A DNA stretch of 64,000 bases from Agapanthus africanus (GCA_030015575.1 CM057337.1:338034583-338098582), one strand, 5' to 3'; counted from the stretch's first letter, positions 38,201-47,980 are shown. Translations and numbers: made by a program. The notes: generated by a model not told the origin, from the sequence alone.

Positions 38201-39143
38201 TATTTCTCAGCCCCTGCATAGAATTGCAAATGTAAGAACCTGAACCGGTATCCAATACCCAGGAAGCAGAGTTTATAGAAAAACAGTTTTCAGTTACAAA
38301 CGCACCTGAAACAGAAGCATCACCATGCTTCTTCTTAAGACTTAGGTACTCCGTGCAGTTGCGCTTCCAATGTCCTGTCTTGTGGCAATGAAAACACTCG
38401 CCTTTCCCTGGGTCTCCAGCCGTGGATTTTCCCTTTCCCTTCACCTTTTTGACTCCGCCCTTAGGATTAGTGGGTTTCTTCTTTTTCTTTCCCTTGGCCT
38501 TAGCTTTTGGGCGAGAAGAAGAAGACTGTCCAATGGTCATAACGGGAGTCTTTGCTGACTTCATAGTGCTCTCTGCACTCCTTAACATATTAAGGAGTTC
38601 AGGGAGGTCCTTCTCCATGCCATGCATGTTGAAGTTCACTATGAACTGAGCAAAGGTGGAGGGTAGGGACTGCAGAATAATATCTATATATTGTTCATTT
38701 TCCATTGTCCATCCAAGGTCCTCAAGCTCTTCTATAAGGGCTATCATCTTCAAAACATGGTCTGCTACTGGTGTGCCAGGGGCCATCCGCATGTGAAACA
38801 GTTTCTTTGATGCCTCGTATCGTAATACGCGGGACTGCTCCCCATACAACTCCTTTGTATGGAGCAGTATCCCGTGGATGTCCATGTCCTCGTGCTGCTT
38901 TTGATGTGTGTTATCCATCGATGCAAGCGCGAGGCATGTGGCCGTGGCACAGTCAGCGTCCCATGTCTTGCGGACTTCTATGTCCGCAACTGAGGATTTT
39001 GGGCCTGGGACGGGCGGGGCTGAAGCCGTGAGGACATATGATACTTTATCATAAGTCAAGGCGATCTTCAGATTCCTTAGCCAGTCTTTATAGTTGGTCC
39101 CGTTCAGTTTGTTTTTATCTAGTAGAAGCTTAAGTCCAGTCAT
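35217..39143 (-). CDS. Copia gag-pol polyprotein (intact)
   Basis: 1308 aa, usual length for plant Ty1/copia gag-pol in one frame. Gag about 1-240 opens MTGLKLLLDKNKLNGTNYKD. CCHC zinc knuckle C250/C253/H258/C263 follows a Lys-rich stretch. Protease active site D298-T-G-S. Pre-integrase/HHCC zinc site H433/H438/C464/C467. Integrase D494, D557, E593 with the standard 35-residue spacing of the last two. Reverse transcriptase has D896 (MDVKTAFLNG) and YVDD 981-984. RNase H has D1153, E1194/E1196 and D1232. All catalytic residues are present and there is no stop or frameshift. The ATG lies in the expected place after the leader; the stop is 14 bases from the 3' LTR. Function: encapsidation, proteolysis, reverse transcription and integration. 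Minus-strand transcription would start in the right LTR. Confidence 0.97.
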   Translation of the reverse strand: MTGLKLLLDKNKLNGTNYKDWLRNLKIALTYDKVSYVLTASAPPVPGPKSSVADIEVRKTWDADCATATCLALASMDNTHQKQHEDMDIHGILLHTKELYGEQSRVLRYEASKKLFHMRMAPGTPVADHVLKMIALIEELEDLGWTMENEQYIDIILQSLPSTFAQFIVNFNMHGMEKDLPELLNMLRSAESTMKSAKTPVMTIGQSSSSRPKAKAKGKKKKKPTNPKGGVKKVKGKGKSTAGDPGKGECFHCHKTGHWKRNCTEYLSLKKKHGDASVSGAFVTENCFSINSASWVLDTGSGSYICNSMQGLRNSKVLKTGDHTLRVGNGSNVHTVAVGEYHLGLPSGCILILNPCYFVPDMLCNIISVSLLDNEGYNFVLQNNVMNIHLNQMLVGYGTLNNGIYVLNQHTVFSIQHTNKRKISELNEAFLWHCRLGHINETRLNKLHKDGYLNSFEYKSYATCQSCIKGKMTKTPFTGHGERATQLLGLIHSDVCGPMSTQARGGFSYFITFTDDFSRFGHVFLLKHKSDAFEKFVEYKQEVEKQTGLSIKMLRSDRGGEYLSTEFTNFLKENGILSQLTPPYTPQHNGVSERRNRTLLDMVRSMMSDAELPVSFWGHALETAAFLLNRVPTKAVSTTPYEIWNGKRPSLKRIKIWGCPAYVKKQNPDKLETRSVMCNFVGYPKNSYGYLFYHKEEQKVFVSQYATFLEKEFFTDKDDGKVVDLEEVLETQTTNDDLVEPAVATETEEPRPLRRSGRTSRPPERYYGFLIDGDREDCIMEDDDPTSFQQAITSGDSVKWLDAMRSEMESMYTNKVWTLDVVPPGVKPVGCKWIFKRKIGVDGQVETYKARLVAKGFRQRPGLDYDETFSPVAMLKSIRILLAIAAHYDYEIWQMDVKTAFLNGDLEECVYMDQPEGFIDSGSSEKACRLLKSIYGLKQASRSWNICFDDVIKEFDFIKNPDEPCVYRKTVGRAVTFLVLYVDDILLIGNDIPMLQSVKSFLSLRFSMKDLGDATYILGIRIYRDRSKKLLGLSQTRYINTILKRFSMEDSKRGALPACHGVTLSKDSCPKTDEERARMSIIPYASAVGSIMYAMLCTRPDVAYALSVVSRYQSNPGENHWTAVKNILKYLRRTKELFLVYGNKDLQMEAFTDSSFQSDKDDSKSISGFVFTLNGGAVSWKSSKQDTVADSTMEAEYIAANDAAKEAVWMKKFVSELGVVPTIIDPIPLYCDNNGAMALAKEPRSHQRSRHILRRFHLIREIVDRREIEIKRVDTKNNAADPFTKALPQPQHERLFEMLGMRYANNWP

Positions 39144-39586
39144 TGGTATCTGCCATTAAGAGAGAGAAAAGAATACACTCAGCGAAAGCTCTTGCATAGA
39201 TTAGATTGGTTTTATTATCTTGTCTAATCGATGTTTCCCACTGCTTTTTATCAAGTTTTTCTTTCAAACCTTAAAAAGAAAAACTAGCCAGGATTAATTA
39301 CAGTCTACAACTTCGCTAACCGTTCAGCCAGGCCAGTGTTGGTACTTTGAGGGAGGTTCCCCGTGCTTTCGCACGGACCTAATTAGAGTAAACCTCGTTT
39401 TCCCAGAGGCGGAGCCCCGTTAACACCTTTCTAGACACCTAATGAGTTAGCTAATTGTAAACTGCAAAACTCTCCTAGGAGCAACTATTGCCCACAGTGG
39501 GATCGGGATCCAACCATCATATGGAAGGTATGCAATCTCATTGCAAATTTCAACACTTGAAATTCCCGATGTAATTTTTACCCCTA

Positions 39587-39795
39587 GTACTTATGACCTT
39601 AACTATGGTCAACAAATCATAAGTACCAGTCAAGTTCTACCCGTCATTTCTTGATCAATTAGACCCACCCATATGACCCTTAACTATGGTCAACAAAGTC
39701 GTATGAATGTCCTAATTAATCTGCATCATATGCAGTGTAGGAAGACATCACTTAGCTACCGTACACTACGCCTTAACTAAAGTCAACAAACGTAG
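39587..39795 (-). other. Triple stem-loop array in the Copia C1 leader
   Basis: Three hairpins at 39587-39626, 39670-39705 and 39766-39795. Each holds a nearly identical 20-nt core (plus strand CCTTAACTATGGTCAACAAA; the third has two changes at the tip) between different complementary arms: GTACTTATGA/TCATAAGTAC, CATATGAC/GTCGTATG, CTACG/CGTAG. Read on the genomic (minus) strand the core itself folds as UUGAC-loop-GUUAA. The C2 leader has the same array with 83- and 97-nt spacing (83 and 96 here). Confidence 0.7.
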
Positions 39796-41004
39796 CACGA
39801 ATACTAAGTACTCTACTTCCTAAAATGACGGAGGGTTGCGAATGATTTTTAAGAAAATCTTTAACGCTTTGAACTTGATATCGTTGTAGAATCAAACAGT
39901 TTTTCAAAAGGAGTGGCTTAAGCTCCGCAGTTTTGAAATAAAGCTTTTTCATAAATAGCCGAGTAGTTTTTAAATCCGATTCTACAACATCTTTTTAGGT
40001 TTATTTTCTTTACATTAATCACATTAATGTAATCCCATCATTTAAGTCCTAAAGCCAATCACAGAAAAGAAACGAAAATATCACGTACGCTTATGCCATC
40101 CGCATTCGCCGCAGTGTTCCGTTATGCACCGTTAGGTTACTTAACTAACGGCATACCGGGACGGGACTAGCGCGGGTGTAAAACATAAGCAACGTCTACT
40201 ATATATCATATATATAATAAGTCATTCGTCTCAGATTTCACAGAACACAGGCAGCAGAAATATAGATATAACGTGGGATATACTAGGACGTCCGTATTTA
40301 GTATTTAGCCAGAATAGAAAATACGGATTCCACAGTCGCGATGAATAGCCAAGCCCACACCCTGGACCCCTACGAGAGCGACAAGTGACCCTACCAATCC
40401 TGGAATTTAGGAGACCCGGTCTCGACTCCTCGAGATGGCCTCCCACTGAACCCCAGAACCCGGTCACCTGTGCTCCCCTCCTTGGGTCCATCCTAATGCG
40501 GAAAAGTAAATAATATACAACACTGGTGACACAACCGCAACCTGGAAGTGCCCCAAATAAAAGAATATTACATTACATTTGAATTTACATGAATGAAAAT
40601 ATAAAACTCTCATCTCACAAAAACCCCCGGCTATTCGATCGCGACAATCCTGCACATCATATCTCAGCAACACATAATATCATATATCATCAACGTAAGT
40701 AAGTATGCGTACCCCGATTGTCGTTGATGTATAGCAACGAAACCGGCGATATCTAACATACTACACTTACGGTCACAGAAAAGAAAGTGTAAAACTGCAA
40801 TATTTGGAATCCAGATTCTCATTAGACATCATAAATGCGAAATATCACATATTTCGTATTTCATGTCTACACTATTTGAATTCCACATATTGTATCACAT
40901 TCCAGATAAACAGACAGTATTAAAGTTTTCGAACGAACTGTCAAGCACCCAAGATTCACTAAAGCTCAACACTTGAGCAGGGTTCAAAGATCCGGAGTGT
41001 GACA

Positions 41005-41165
41005 CAGTAGCGGCGGTCCAGCCGTAGAAGGGTCAAGCCAACGCCTCACATGTGGCACGCCGTACTGCCCCAAACCCTAAGGTTCAAAGGGCAGTTCGAG
41101 ACGGTCACATAATCGAGTTAAGGTTTGTTGTCTTCTAGAGGGACCACCGCAAAAAGACTTGCACA
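41005..41165 (-). repeat. Leader block shared with LARD internal domains
   Basis: Contains CCAGCCGTAGAAGGG, AAACCCTAAGGTTCAAAGG, CGGTCA, TCGAGTTA and TTCTAGAGGG in the same order and spacing as LARD B 27461-27605, and as the reverse complement of LARD A 13770-13900. Relative to element direction the orientation is the same in both element types. C2 and C3 do not show it in the leader parts present here. Confidence 0.75.
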
Positions 41166-41400
41166 CATCTCCAAACTATTTAAACCCCGTGAATATTGAG
41201 TAAATGATAATCGTTCAAACACTTCAATACTTTCTAGTTTACCCGGAAAAGAAATACGAAATGAAAATTCCGATCGAAACATCTAGTTCAAAACCATCTC
41301 CAGAATATTCAACAGAAGATTCAGATTAAATACTCTCAAAATGTACTGTAGCAGGCAAAGAAAATTACTGTACAAAAAAATATCAGAGGGCCCCACATTT

Positions 41401-41448
41401 GGCCGCGGAAGCGCGGCACAAGCTTGCTTATGCCGCCCTTCCGCGGTC
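41401..41448 (-). other. GC-rich hairpin in the C1 leader
   Basis: Arms at 41401-41418 (GGCCGCGGAAGCGCGGCA) and 41431-41448 (TGCCGCCCTTCCGCGGTC) pair with two mismatches in 18, around a 12-nt loop starting CAAGC. It stands out from AT-rich surroundings. Confidence 0.65.
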
Positions 41449-41634
41449 AAACTTACTGTTCACAGGTACGAATTTTGTAGATCATCTAATTTTTACCTGC
41501 TCTAATTTTTGAGAATTTTTAATTCTGAAAAAGATTAATTTTTAAAAAATTTCCAGAGAGCATCCCATAAACCCGTATTTTTGTTTCGATCGGACTTTTT
41601 ACTCCGCAAAAAGGTCGCCTAATGTTCTAGGTCG

Positions 41635-41646
41635 GCTCTGATACCA
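41635..41646 (-). promoter_or_regulatory. Primer binding site of Copia C1 (initiator Met tRNA)
   Basis: Minus strand TGGTATCAGAGC, one base from the 5' LTR end at 41648. This is the usual plant copia primer site and fixes the right LTR as the 5' LTR. Confidence 0.94.
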
Positions 41647-41647
41647 A

Positions 41648-43741
41648 TGTAAGGTTAGTATAGCACCCTATGAAGAGATTACAAGCATCACATGACCTAA
41701 AGTTTTCATTTTTAAGGTGCTAAACTAACATGCAAAGGATGGATCCTAGAAAATTAGGGTTTGCTAAACATAAAGCTAACAAAATTAGGGTTTGAAGGCT
41801 ACAACCTTTGTAGCTCCCGTTTTTGCTTCGCTCCTTAGGCTCTTTTGTGTTGAATCAAGGTTCTCTTGATCTCCCCTTGTGTCCACGATGATCCACCGCG
41901 GAGATATCCGTCCAAGCTCGCTACTTCGTCAAATCGAAGATAACACTCTAAACGAAACGGCTAAGCTTGTGTAGAATGTTGTTGTGGCTTTGGATCTCAC
42001 TTCAAAAACCTTTCTTTTGTTGTATTTCACTCACTAGAAAAGATCTAGAGAGGAGAAGATGAAGGAAGATGAAGATGATGGCTAATATTATGAAGAGATA
42101 AAAAGATAACTCTTTTTCTTAAGAAGAAAAAGAAAATGAATATCACAATATATATTTTATCCTTCTTGACACTAACCATGATTAAAAGATGGATGATTAA
42201 TTTAACTTGGGTTTAGAATGATAAAGGAAAAGATAACCATAGTTTAGTGGTGGGTGAGAATGGTTAGGTTAAAAGAAGCATGTAGAAACTAGTATAATTA
42301 TCCTTTCCTTTTCATTTTCTTTTAAAACCAAAATTAAATAATTATCCATAGTTTAATCTATGGTGTGAAGCTTATATTGCCACCATTTCCATATATAAAC
42401 AACCATGATAGTTTGATGTATGTATGTGTACATGTATGCACATCTTCATGTGCATGAAGCTAGAAAAGAAAAATAGAAACACATGCATGCATGCATACAT
42501 CCATCAAACCCTAGAAAGGTTTTGAGTGAGAAAACTAATGGTTAAATGATAAATCAACACTTGATTTATCAATCCGGTCATATCTCATATGACCCCACCA
42601 AAAGCAGTTCACCCGATCAATGTTCGGTATCATATACGCACATTTCAATCGGGTGCATGCGCATATCGCATATGCGCACCACAACGTTTCGCCTGGACTG
42701 GGTAACTCCTCTGTGGGACTCTAAGACTCGTCAATACGCCGGCAGAGGGTAATGATCATATCAAGTGCCCTCAAGCCGCAAGAGGTCAGCTAAACGTAAC
42801 GGCCACCCGGGTATTGAGCGATCAGAAGACAACAAGCGAACCTGCTACAACTCCCGTCGAGCCATCCGGCAACACTACCGTACAGTCCGGTCTCTTCGTC
42901 AAATCTGCTGCATATCGAGCCTAGGGATGGTCACGTCGACCCCAATAACTCAATAAGTCGTGTCGGTGAATGGTCTATAACAGATCGAGAAACTACTGAT
43001 AACACTTATCAGCAAATCTCATCAGCCCTGGCCAGGGACTTGCCGTTATAACCAGTCGAGCACAGCACAGCATCAACTCCCAATACCGGGAGAGACGAAA
43101 CCCCTCCTATCGCTCATCGTCTTCATGTGTCTCGGGACTGTACCCAACGGCCACCTGTTTGCACGACTCAGTAGAGCCGTGGTAGGGTGGCAATCAAAGT
43201 ACAGTGGGAGAACACACAAGGCTCTATGACGATCTCGGGTCTACAGACTAACCTGTACCAGTGTCACCTGAGAACTGCTATCCGACGATAGATATAATTC
43301 CATATAGGAGTTCTCGGCGAGTCCGTCCAGTGTACCCAGTCACCACTGAGCACCCGTATATGATCTTGATGTCAAACATCGATGAATGTGGGAACATCCA
43401 TTGCCCATCACATGGGTCTAGTATCATATACGCTAGTCTACTCTGGTATATCGATGCCCCATCTCGATACACCTCCGACTAGGGACATTTCAGGATATGC
43501 TTATAGACTACAGATGTCCCACTAGTATGATCTCCATCATAATCAGAGTAGTCAAGCCGATATCCTCAGGGCTTTATCAGCATGTATGAATGAATAGAAG
43601 CATGATCAAATAAACATGTCAGATAAAGAATAACCAGATAGCATACTATCATGTCGAGCAAGAAAGTAAACTGAATATATATACATGTATAGATACATCC
43701 ACTATCACATAATGGCCTCTAGGGCATACATATATCCAACA
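41648..43741 (-). repeat. 5' LTR of Copia C1
   Basis: Same length as the 3' LTR and nearly identical; two transitions noted. As 5' LTR it would drive transcription of gag-pol. The palindrome lies at 43026-43037. Its plus-strand right end CCAACA is followed by the target-site copy ACAAT. Confidence 0.95.
42148..42159 (-). promoter_or_regulatory. Candidate TATA box of the C1 5' LTR
   Basis: Minus strand TAAAATATATAT, the clearest TATA-like sequence in the LTR, followed by a C/T-rich CATCTTCATCTTCC stretch. It lies about 1.6 kb into the LTR, leaving ~0.5 kb for R and U5. Homologous position in the 3' LTR is 33609-33620. Assignment is by composition only. Confidence 0.4.
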
Positions 43742-43746
43742 ACAAT

Positions 43747-44012
43747 ATCCATACTCTCGTGCTGTTTCTGGAGTTTATTGTTCATGGACGCCAGCACGAT
43801 ACACTTAGCTCGCTCACAATCTAGATCCCAGGTTTTGCGGACTTCCTGTCCACAACTGAGGAATCTAGTCCTGGGAAAAGGGGAGGAACAGCGGTGGTAA
43901 CATATACTACTTTGTCATAAGTAAGTGCAATATTGACGTTCCTTAACCAATCTTTATAGTTCTGCCCGGTCAGTATATTTTTTTCAAGTAATAGTTTTAG
44001 TCCAGTCATGGT
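43747..44012 (-). pseudogene. Copia C2 gag, N-terminal fragment
   Basis: Starts at ATG 44010-44012 with MTGLKLLLEKNILTGQNYKD, aligning with the start of C1 gag. A one-base deletion near 43845 (relative to C1) shifts the frame after SSVVD. The ORF therefore ends early, while the shifted frame continues the gag sequence (TWDLDCERAK). It runs to the C1 insertion site and continues at 33108. Confidence 0.9.
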
Positions 44013-44499
44013 AGCTGCCAGAGAGAGAGAAAAGAAAACAGTCAGCATATGCACTTGCAAGTTTAGATTGGTTTATTAATTTATCCAAACAGGATGGCTC
44101 CCACTGTTTCCTCAAATCCTTCTTAAAAACCTAAAAGGAGAACTAGTCAGGATTTAATCACACGTCACAATACTTGCTTAACCTTTCAGCCAGGCCAGTG
44201 TTGGTACTTCGAGGGAGGTTTTCCAATGCTTTCGCGAAGTTCCTTAATTAAATAACCTCTTTTCCCTGGAGGCGTAGCCTCTCTAACACCTTTCTAGTCA
44301 CCTACTTGGTTTATAGCATTGATTGTTAAGTGAGAAAAATTCCCGATAGTAATCCAACTCATCAGTGGGATCGAGATCCAACTATCATTGCATGATGCCC
44401 TAGATGGAAGCCACTCTAGTCACCACACTCCAGAAGGTATGCTAAATCTGCAAGTTTCCTTTATGTTTGAAACTCCCGATGTGATTTTTACCCCCAAGC

Positions 44500-44709
44500 T
44501 CTTATGACCTTGACGTAGGCCAACAAATCATAAGACGCAAGTCAAGTTCTACCCGTCGTTGTCCTGATCAATTTAAGTACATCGTACATGCCCTTGACGT
44601 AGGCCAACAAGGTGTACGTCTGTCTTAAACTAATGCATCTATCTATGCAACAAATAGGCACACACACTGCTACTATACACTATGCTTTGACGTAGGCCAA
44701 CAAGCATAG
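44500..44709 (-). other. Triple stem-loop array in the Copia C2 leader
   Basis: Units at 44500-44535, 44583-44618 and 44680-44709 with the repeated core CCTTGACGTAGGCCAACAA and outer arms TCTTATGA/TCATAAGA, CGTACA/TGTACG and CTATGCTT/AAGCATAG. On the genomic strand the core folds UUGGC-CUAC-GUCAA with one G-U pair. Compared with C1 the paired positions changed together. Confidence 0.7.
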
Positions 44710-45812
44710 CATGAATACGATGTGCTGTCTATCTGAAATGACGGAGGGTTACGGCTGGTTTTTGGCAAAAAACCGTTAACGTAATGAACTTGATATGATC
44801 GAAGGAACAAAGATAGCTTTTATTTAAAAGGAGTGGTTTAAGCTCGGCATTTAAAATTTGCTTTTTCAAGAAAATCGTGTGGTTTTTAGAAATTGTTCCA
44901 ACAATTCATTTTAGGTTTTATTTTCTTTGCATTAATAATAATGCGTCCCATCATTAACCTATCATTACAGATAACAACGAAAATACAACGTCCTCTTATG
45001 CCATCCACATTCGCCACTGGGTCCCGTCATCACCCGTTAGGTTACTTAACTAACGGCAGAGCGGGGGCTGGGCTAGCGGGGGTGTAAAATATAAGTGACG
45101 TCTAAATAGCTATCATATATAGATATTGTACATTCGTCAGACGCAATAATAGGCATTCCAGATCACAGATAAACAATATTGGATTTGCAAGCAATCCGCG
45201 TTTCAATTAAGCCTGCAATGAAAGACGGATTACACAGTTGTGATGAATAATCATTACCCCACCCCAGACCCCTACGGGTACGGCAAACTACCCGCCAAGT
45301 ACCAGAAGTGAAGCGGTCTACCTCAACACTTCAAAATACCCGGTAGTTTGTGCACCCCACCTTAGGTCTATCCTAGGAGCAAAAAACAATAAAAAGAAAT
45401 AATACAACGGAGGCTACAACCGCAACCTGGATGTGCCCCGCAAAATAATATTACAACTTATTACAATTACATCGAATGAATTAATACAATAACCCATCAC
45501 AAAACCCGGCTAATCATCACAACAGTCCAACATAGTTCATATCCACAAACAGCTAAAAAACATTACAGATATGTGCAACACCCTGCCAACCGACATACTA
45601 GCAGTTAGGGGAGGTTTACGAACACATAATACAGTTCACAGATATAATCAAACAAGAAAACAACGTATAATTTCGATCGATTAAGCACATTAAATTTTGC
45701 TCCAATACTTCTCTGCAAATCTGAAACCTGAGAAAAAATTAAATAATACCAGAAAATACAAAATATCACAAAAGATGCACAGGGAAAAACTGGGTTGAAT
45801 CAGCCCCAACTC

Positions 45813-45860
45813 GGCCGTGGATCTGCTGCGGATCGTTGGGATCTGCCGCGGTTCCGCGGT
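45813..45860 (-). other. GC-rich hairpin in the C2 leader (decayed)
   Basis: Two CCGCGG-related arms (GGCCGTGGATCTGCTGCGG and GATCTGCCGCGGTTCCGCGG) flank a short AT-richer centre. Pairing is imperfect, but the reverse complement aligns with the C3 hairpin at 56857-56901, including GATCC...GATCCGC around the loop. Confidence 0.55.
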
Positions 45861-46055
45861 TCAGTTGCCGATTCAGGAGCCCATTTTTTCTCTGTGTTCT
45901 TATATTTTCATGTAGGTTATTCTGCAGTCACCTGAAAAATTTTTGGACCTCAATTTAAAATCGACAGAAACTATGTGATATCGGGGTTTTTTCCGGTATG
46001 TTTTCCGTTCGAAATTCATACGACTTTGCAAGTGTGTTAATTATTGTTTAGTGAG

Positions 46056-46067
46056 GCTCTGATACCA
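46056..46067 (-). promoter_or_regulatory. Primer binding site of Copia C2 (initiator Met tRNA)
   Basis: Minus strand TGGTATCAGAGC, one base inside the 5' LTR that starts at 46069. Confidence 0.94.
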
Positions 46068-46068
46068 C

Positions 46069-47980
46069 TGTAAGTCGATGTACAACACCCCACGAGTTGC
46101 GGGGAGGCGGAAATATGACAAAACGATCTTGTTTTGTATGTAAACATCGACTAACCGAAGATCTTTACTAAACGATAATTAACAATAAGCATAGAGTTCT
46201 AAGCTACTATGTAAAAAGAGATTATACCAAATGATTCTAGTCCTTCGTCTTTATGATCTCTAAGTCCTCCTCGGCCTTCTATCCATGATTGATGATTCAC
46301 CCGAGAACCCTAATCCAAGCTATAACCTCCAAACTTGAGGTTACTTAGTTTCTCTAGTTGCTAATCAAAGTAACTAAGATGATATAGAGTTAGGTTATGA
46401 AGTGTTTAGTCTATACTAATCTTTGGTCTCAACTCATGAGTGGTAGGATTAGGGTTTGATGAAGGAGAGAGCTTGAGGAGAGAGAAGGTGGAGATGATAA
46501 TGATTTGAGAAAAGCTTCTCACTTGAATATAAAAAGAAAAAATGAATTATCAAACAAAATCAATTAAATGATTATTCACCATACTTCATTTATTCAACAA
46601 GAGTGATTTATCATGTGAGTCATTAGATCATTAATGATGCATTAATGATGCATTTAATGATATGATGAATCATACAAATGAGTCACTAAAGCAATTAATG
46701 AAAATGCCACCTTAACCCCTCATGTCACCATCCTTCTAGAAGCTTCTCGGAAAATTACGAGAACGCCCCTCGCATCCGTGAAAACACGGAAAAACTTTAG
46801 ACTGTATTAATCCAATAACCTGATACTAGAATCTGGCTTAAACCAAAGCCGGCTAGTAAAAACTGTCTGAATGTCGTACGTGCGTTTAAACACGTATGCG
46901 TCCAAACCTTTGTCGTAAAACTATACGACCTCTATATCTTTTCGCCTGGGTTTGGGAAATCTCTGTGTGGGACTCTAAAGACTCGACTAGTACGCTGGCA
47001 GTGGGTTTAACCATAGACCGCAAGCGGCACTAGCTGTACGTAACGGTCCCCAGGTAGTTGTCGATAAGAAAGCCGATGAGGTAACCCATCCGAAATCCTA
47101 CTGAGCCTGTCCGTGACAATATCCGTGTAGTCCGGTCTGTTCATCTAAGAGTATCGCATGTATGGTCTAGGGAGGTGGTGGACGTCAGACCCCTAATAAC
47201 CGTACAAGTCATGTCGGTAAGGCTCAAGACCATCCGAGAATCTACTGATCAGTCCATCAGTAATTCTCAATTAGCCCTGGCCAGGGACTTATGGTAATGA
47301 CCAACCGATCACCGTGCGATATCAACTCCCTATACCGGGAGAGACGAATCCCTAACAGTGGCTCACTGCCTCCACGTGGCTCGGGACTGTGCCCAACTAA
47401 AACCTGTTTGCACGACTCCTTTGAATCGTGGTAGGGTAGTAATCAAAGCATAATGGGAACTCACACGAGACAAATGACGACCTTAAGTCAATGGACTATC
47501 TGCACACATGTCACCTGAGAACTGCTATCTGACGTTAGGTATAATACCATCCAGTCAGTTCTTGGCGAGTCGTGTCCGGTGTACTCACACCCAGTGAGCA
47601 TCTGTATACAATCTTAGGTGCACTCCACCAATGGTTGCGGGACCAGTCCATCGCCCCTCCTTAGGGTCTAGATATGTATACACTAGTCTACTCCGGAATA
47701 TCGATGCCCAGTCTCGATATTCCTGCGACCAGGGACATCTAAGGATGTGCCTATTGACTATCCAGCTCCCACAAGTATGACTGCCATCACAACGCCGGTA
47801 GTCAGGCAAACACCCTATGGGCTTTATCAATGTATATATATAAATATCAAGTAAAATATATCATACGTTAAGACAAAGACAAACCAAATATCGTACTATC
47901 ATATCAAGCAAGACTGTCATGTACATACATATCCCTAGCATCCTATACAATGAAGGCCTCTAGGGCATATATATCCAACA
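46069..47980 (-). repeat. 5' LTR of Copia C2
   Basis: 1912 bp, TGTAAGTCG...ATCCAACA on the plus strand, followed by target-site copy CCTCT (47981-47985). The palindrome lies at 47275-47286. Candidate TATA on the minus strand: CTTTTTATATTC (46525-46536). Confidence 0.93.

Larger units (their letters stand above)
39144..41634 (-). other. Long structured leader of Copia C1
   Basis: This 2.5-kb region between PBS and gag has no ORF with a recognisable domain, though small ones such as 40231-40491 exist. In transcript order (right to left) it holds a CCGCGG hairpin (41401-41448), the block shared with LARD internals (41005-41165), a segment resembling the C2 and C3 leaders (about 40450-40580), an AT-rich part, three stem-loops (39587-39795) and small hairpins such as CCGTGCTTTCGCACGG (39361-39376). 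Order and spacing are shared with the C2 leader (44013-46055), arguing that the leader is functional RNA rather than filler. Confidence 0.7.
33109..43741 (-). mobile_element. Copia C1: complete, young Angela-type retrotransposon
   Basis: Both LTRs are exactly 2094 bp (33109-35202, 41648-43741), flanked by the duplication ACAAT (33104-33108, 43742-43746). Scanning by eye I found two differences between them (33432 A / 41971 G; 33702 G / 42241 A). PPT, an uninterrupted 1308-codon polyprotein, a 2.5-kb leader and PBS are all in place. It is the youngest-looking element here and the only one that could be autonomous. It interrupts the gag of the related C2. Confidence 0.96.
44013..46055 (-). other. 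Structured leader of Copia C2
   Basis: 2.0 kb between PBS and gag, no coding capacity. From the PBS: a GC-rich hairpin (45813-45860), segments similar to C1 and C3 (near 45350-45480), then three stem-loops (44500-44709) and a small hairpin GAGGCGTAGCCTC (44269-44281). In C1 the matching small hairpin reads GAGGCGGAGCCCC on the plus strand, which pairs with one G-U on the genomic strand. The LARD-shared block found in C1 is absent. Confidence 0.7.
16551..47980 (-). mobile_element. Copia C2 (Angela type), interrupted by LARD B and Copia C1
   Basis: Minus-strand element with 3' LTR (16551-18437), pol, split gag, leader, PBS (46056-46067) and 5' LTR (46069-47980). The 5-bp target-site duplication CCTCT is exact (16546-16550, 47981-47985). 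Without its two insertions it is about 9.8 kb. LARD B entered gag at 21955/32893 and C1 entered gag at 33108/43742, only 216 bp apart in the original element. The LTRs differ in length (1887 and 1912 bp) and at many bases, so it is older than C1, as the nesting requires. Confidence 0.93.

Noticed and set aside
39541-39800. CRISPR-like spaced repeats
   Set aside because: Three repeats of ~20 nt with 63-76-nt spacing in a plant retroelement leader; they are cores of stem-loops, not a CRISPR array.
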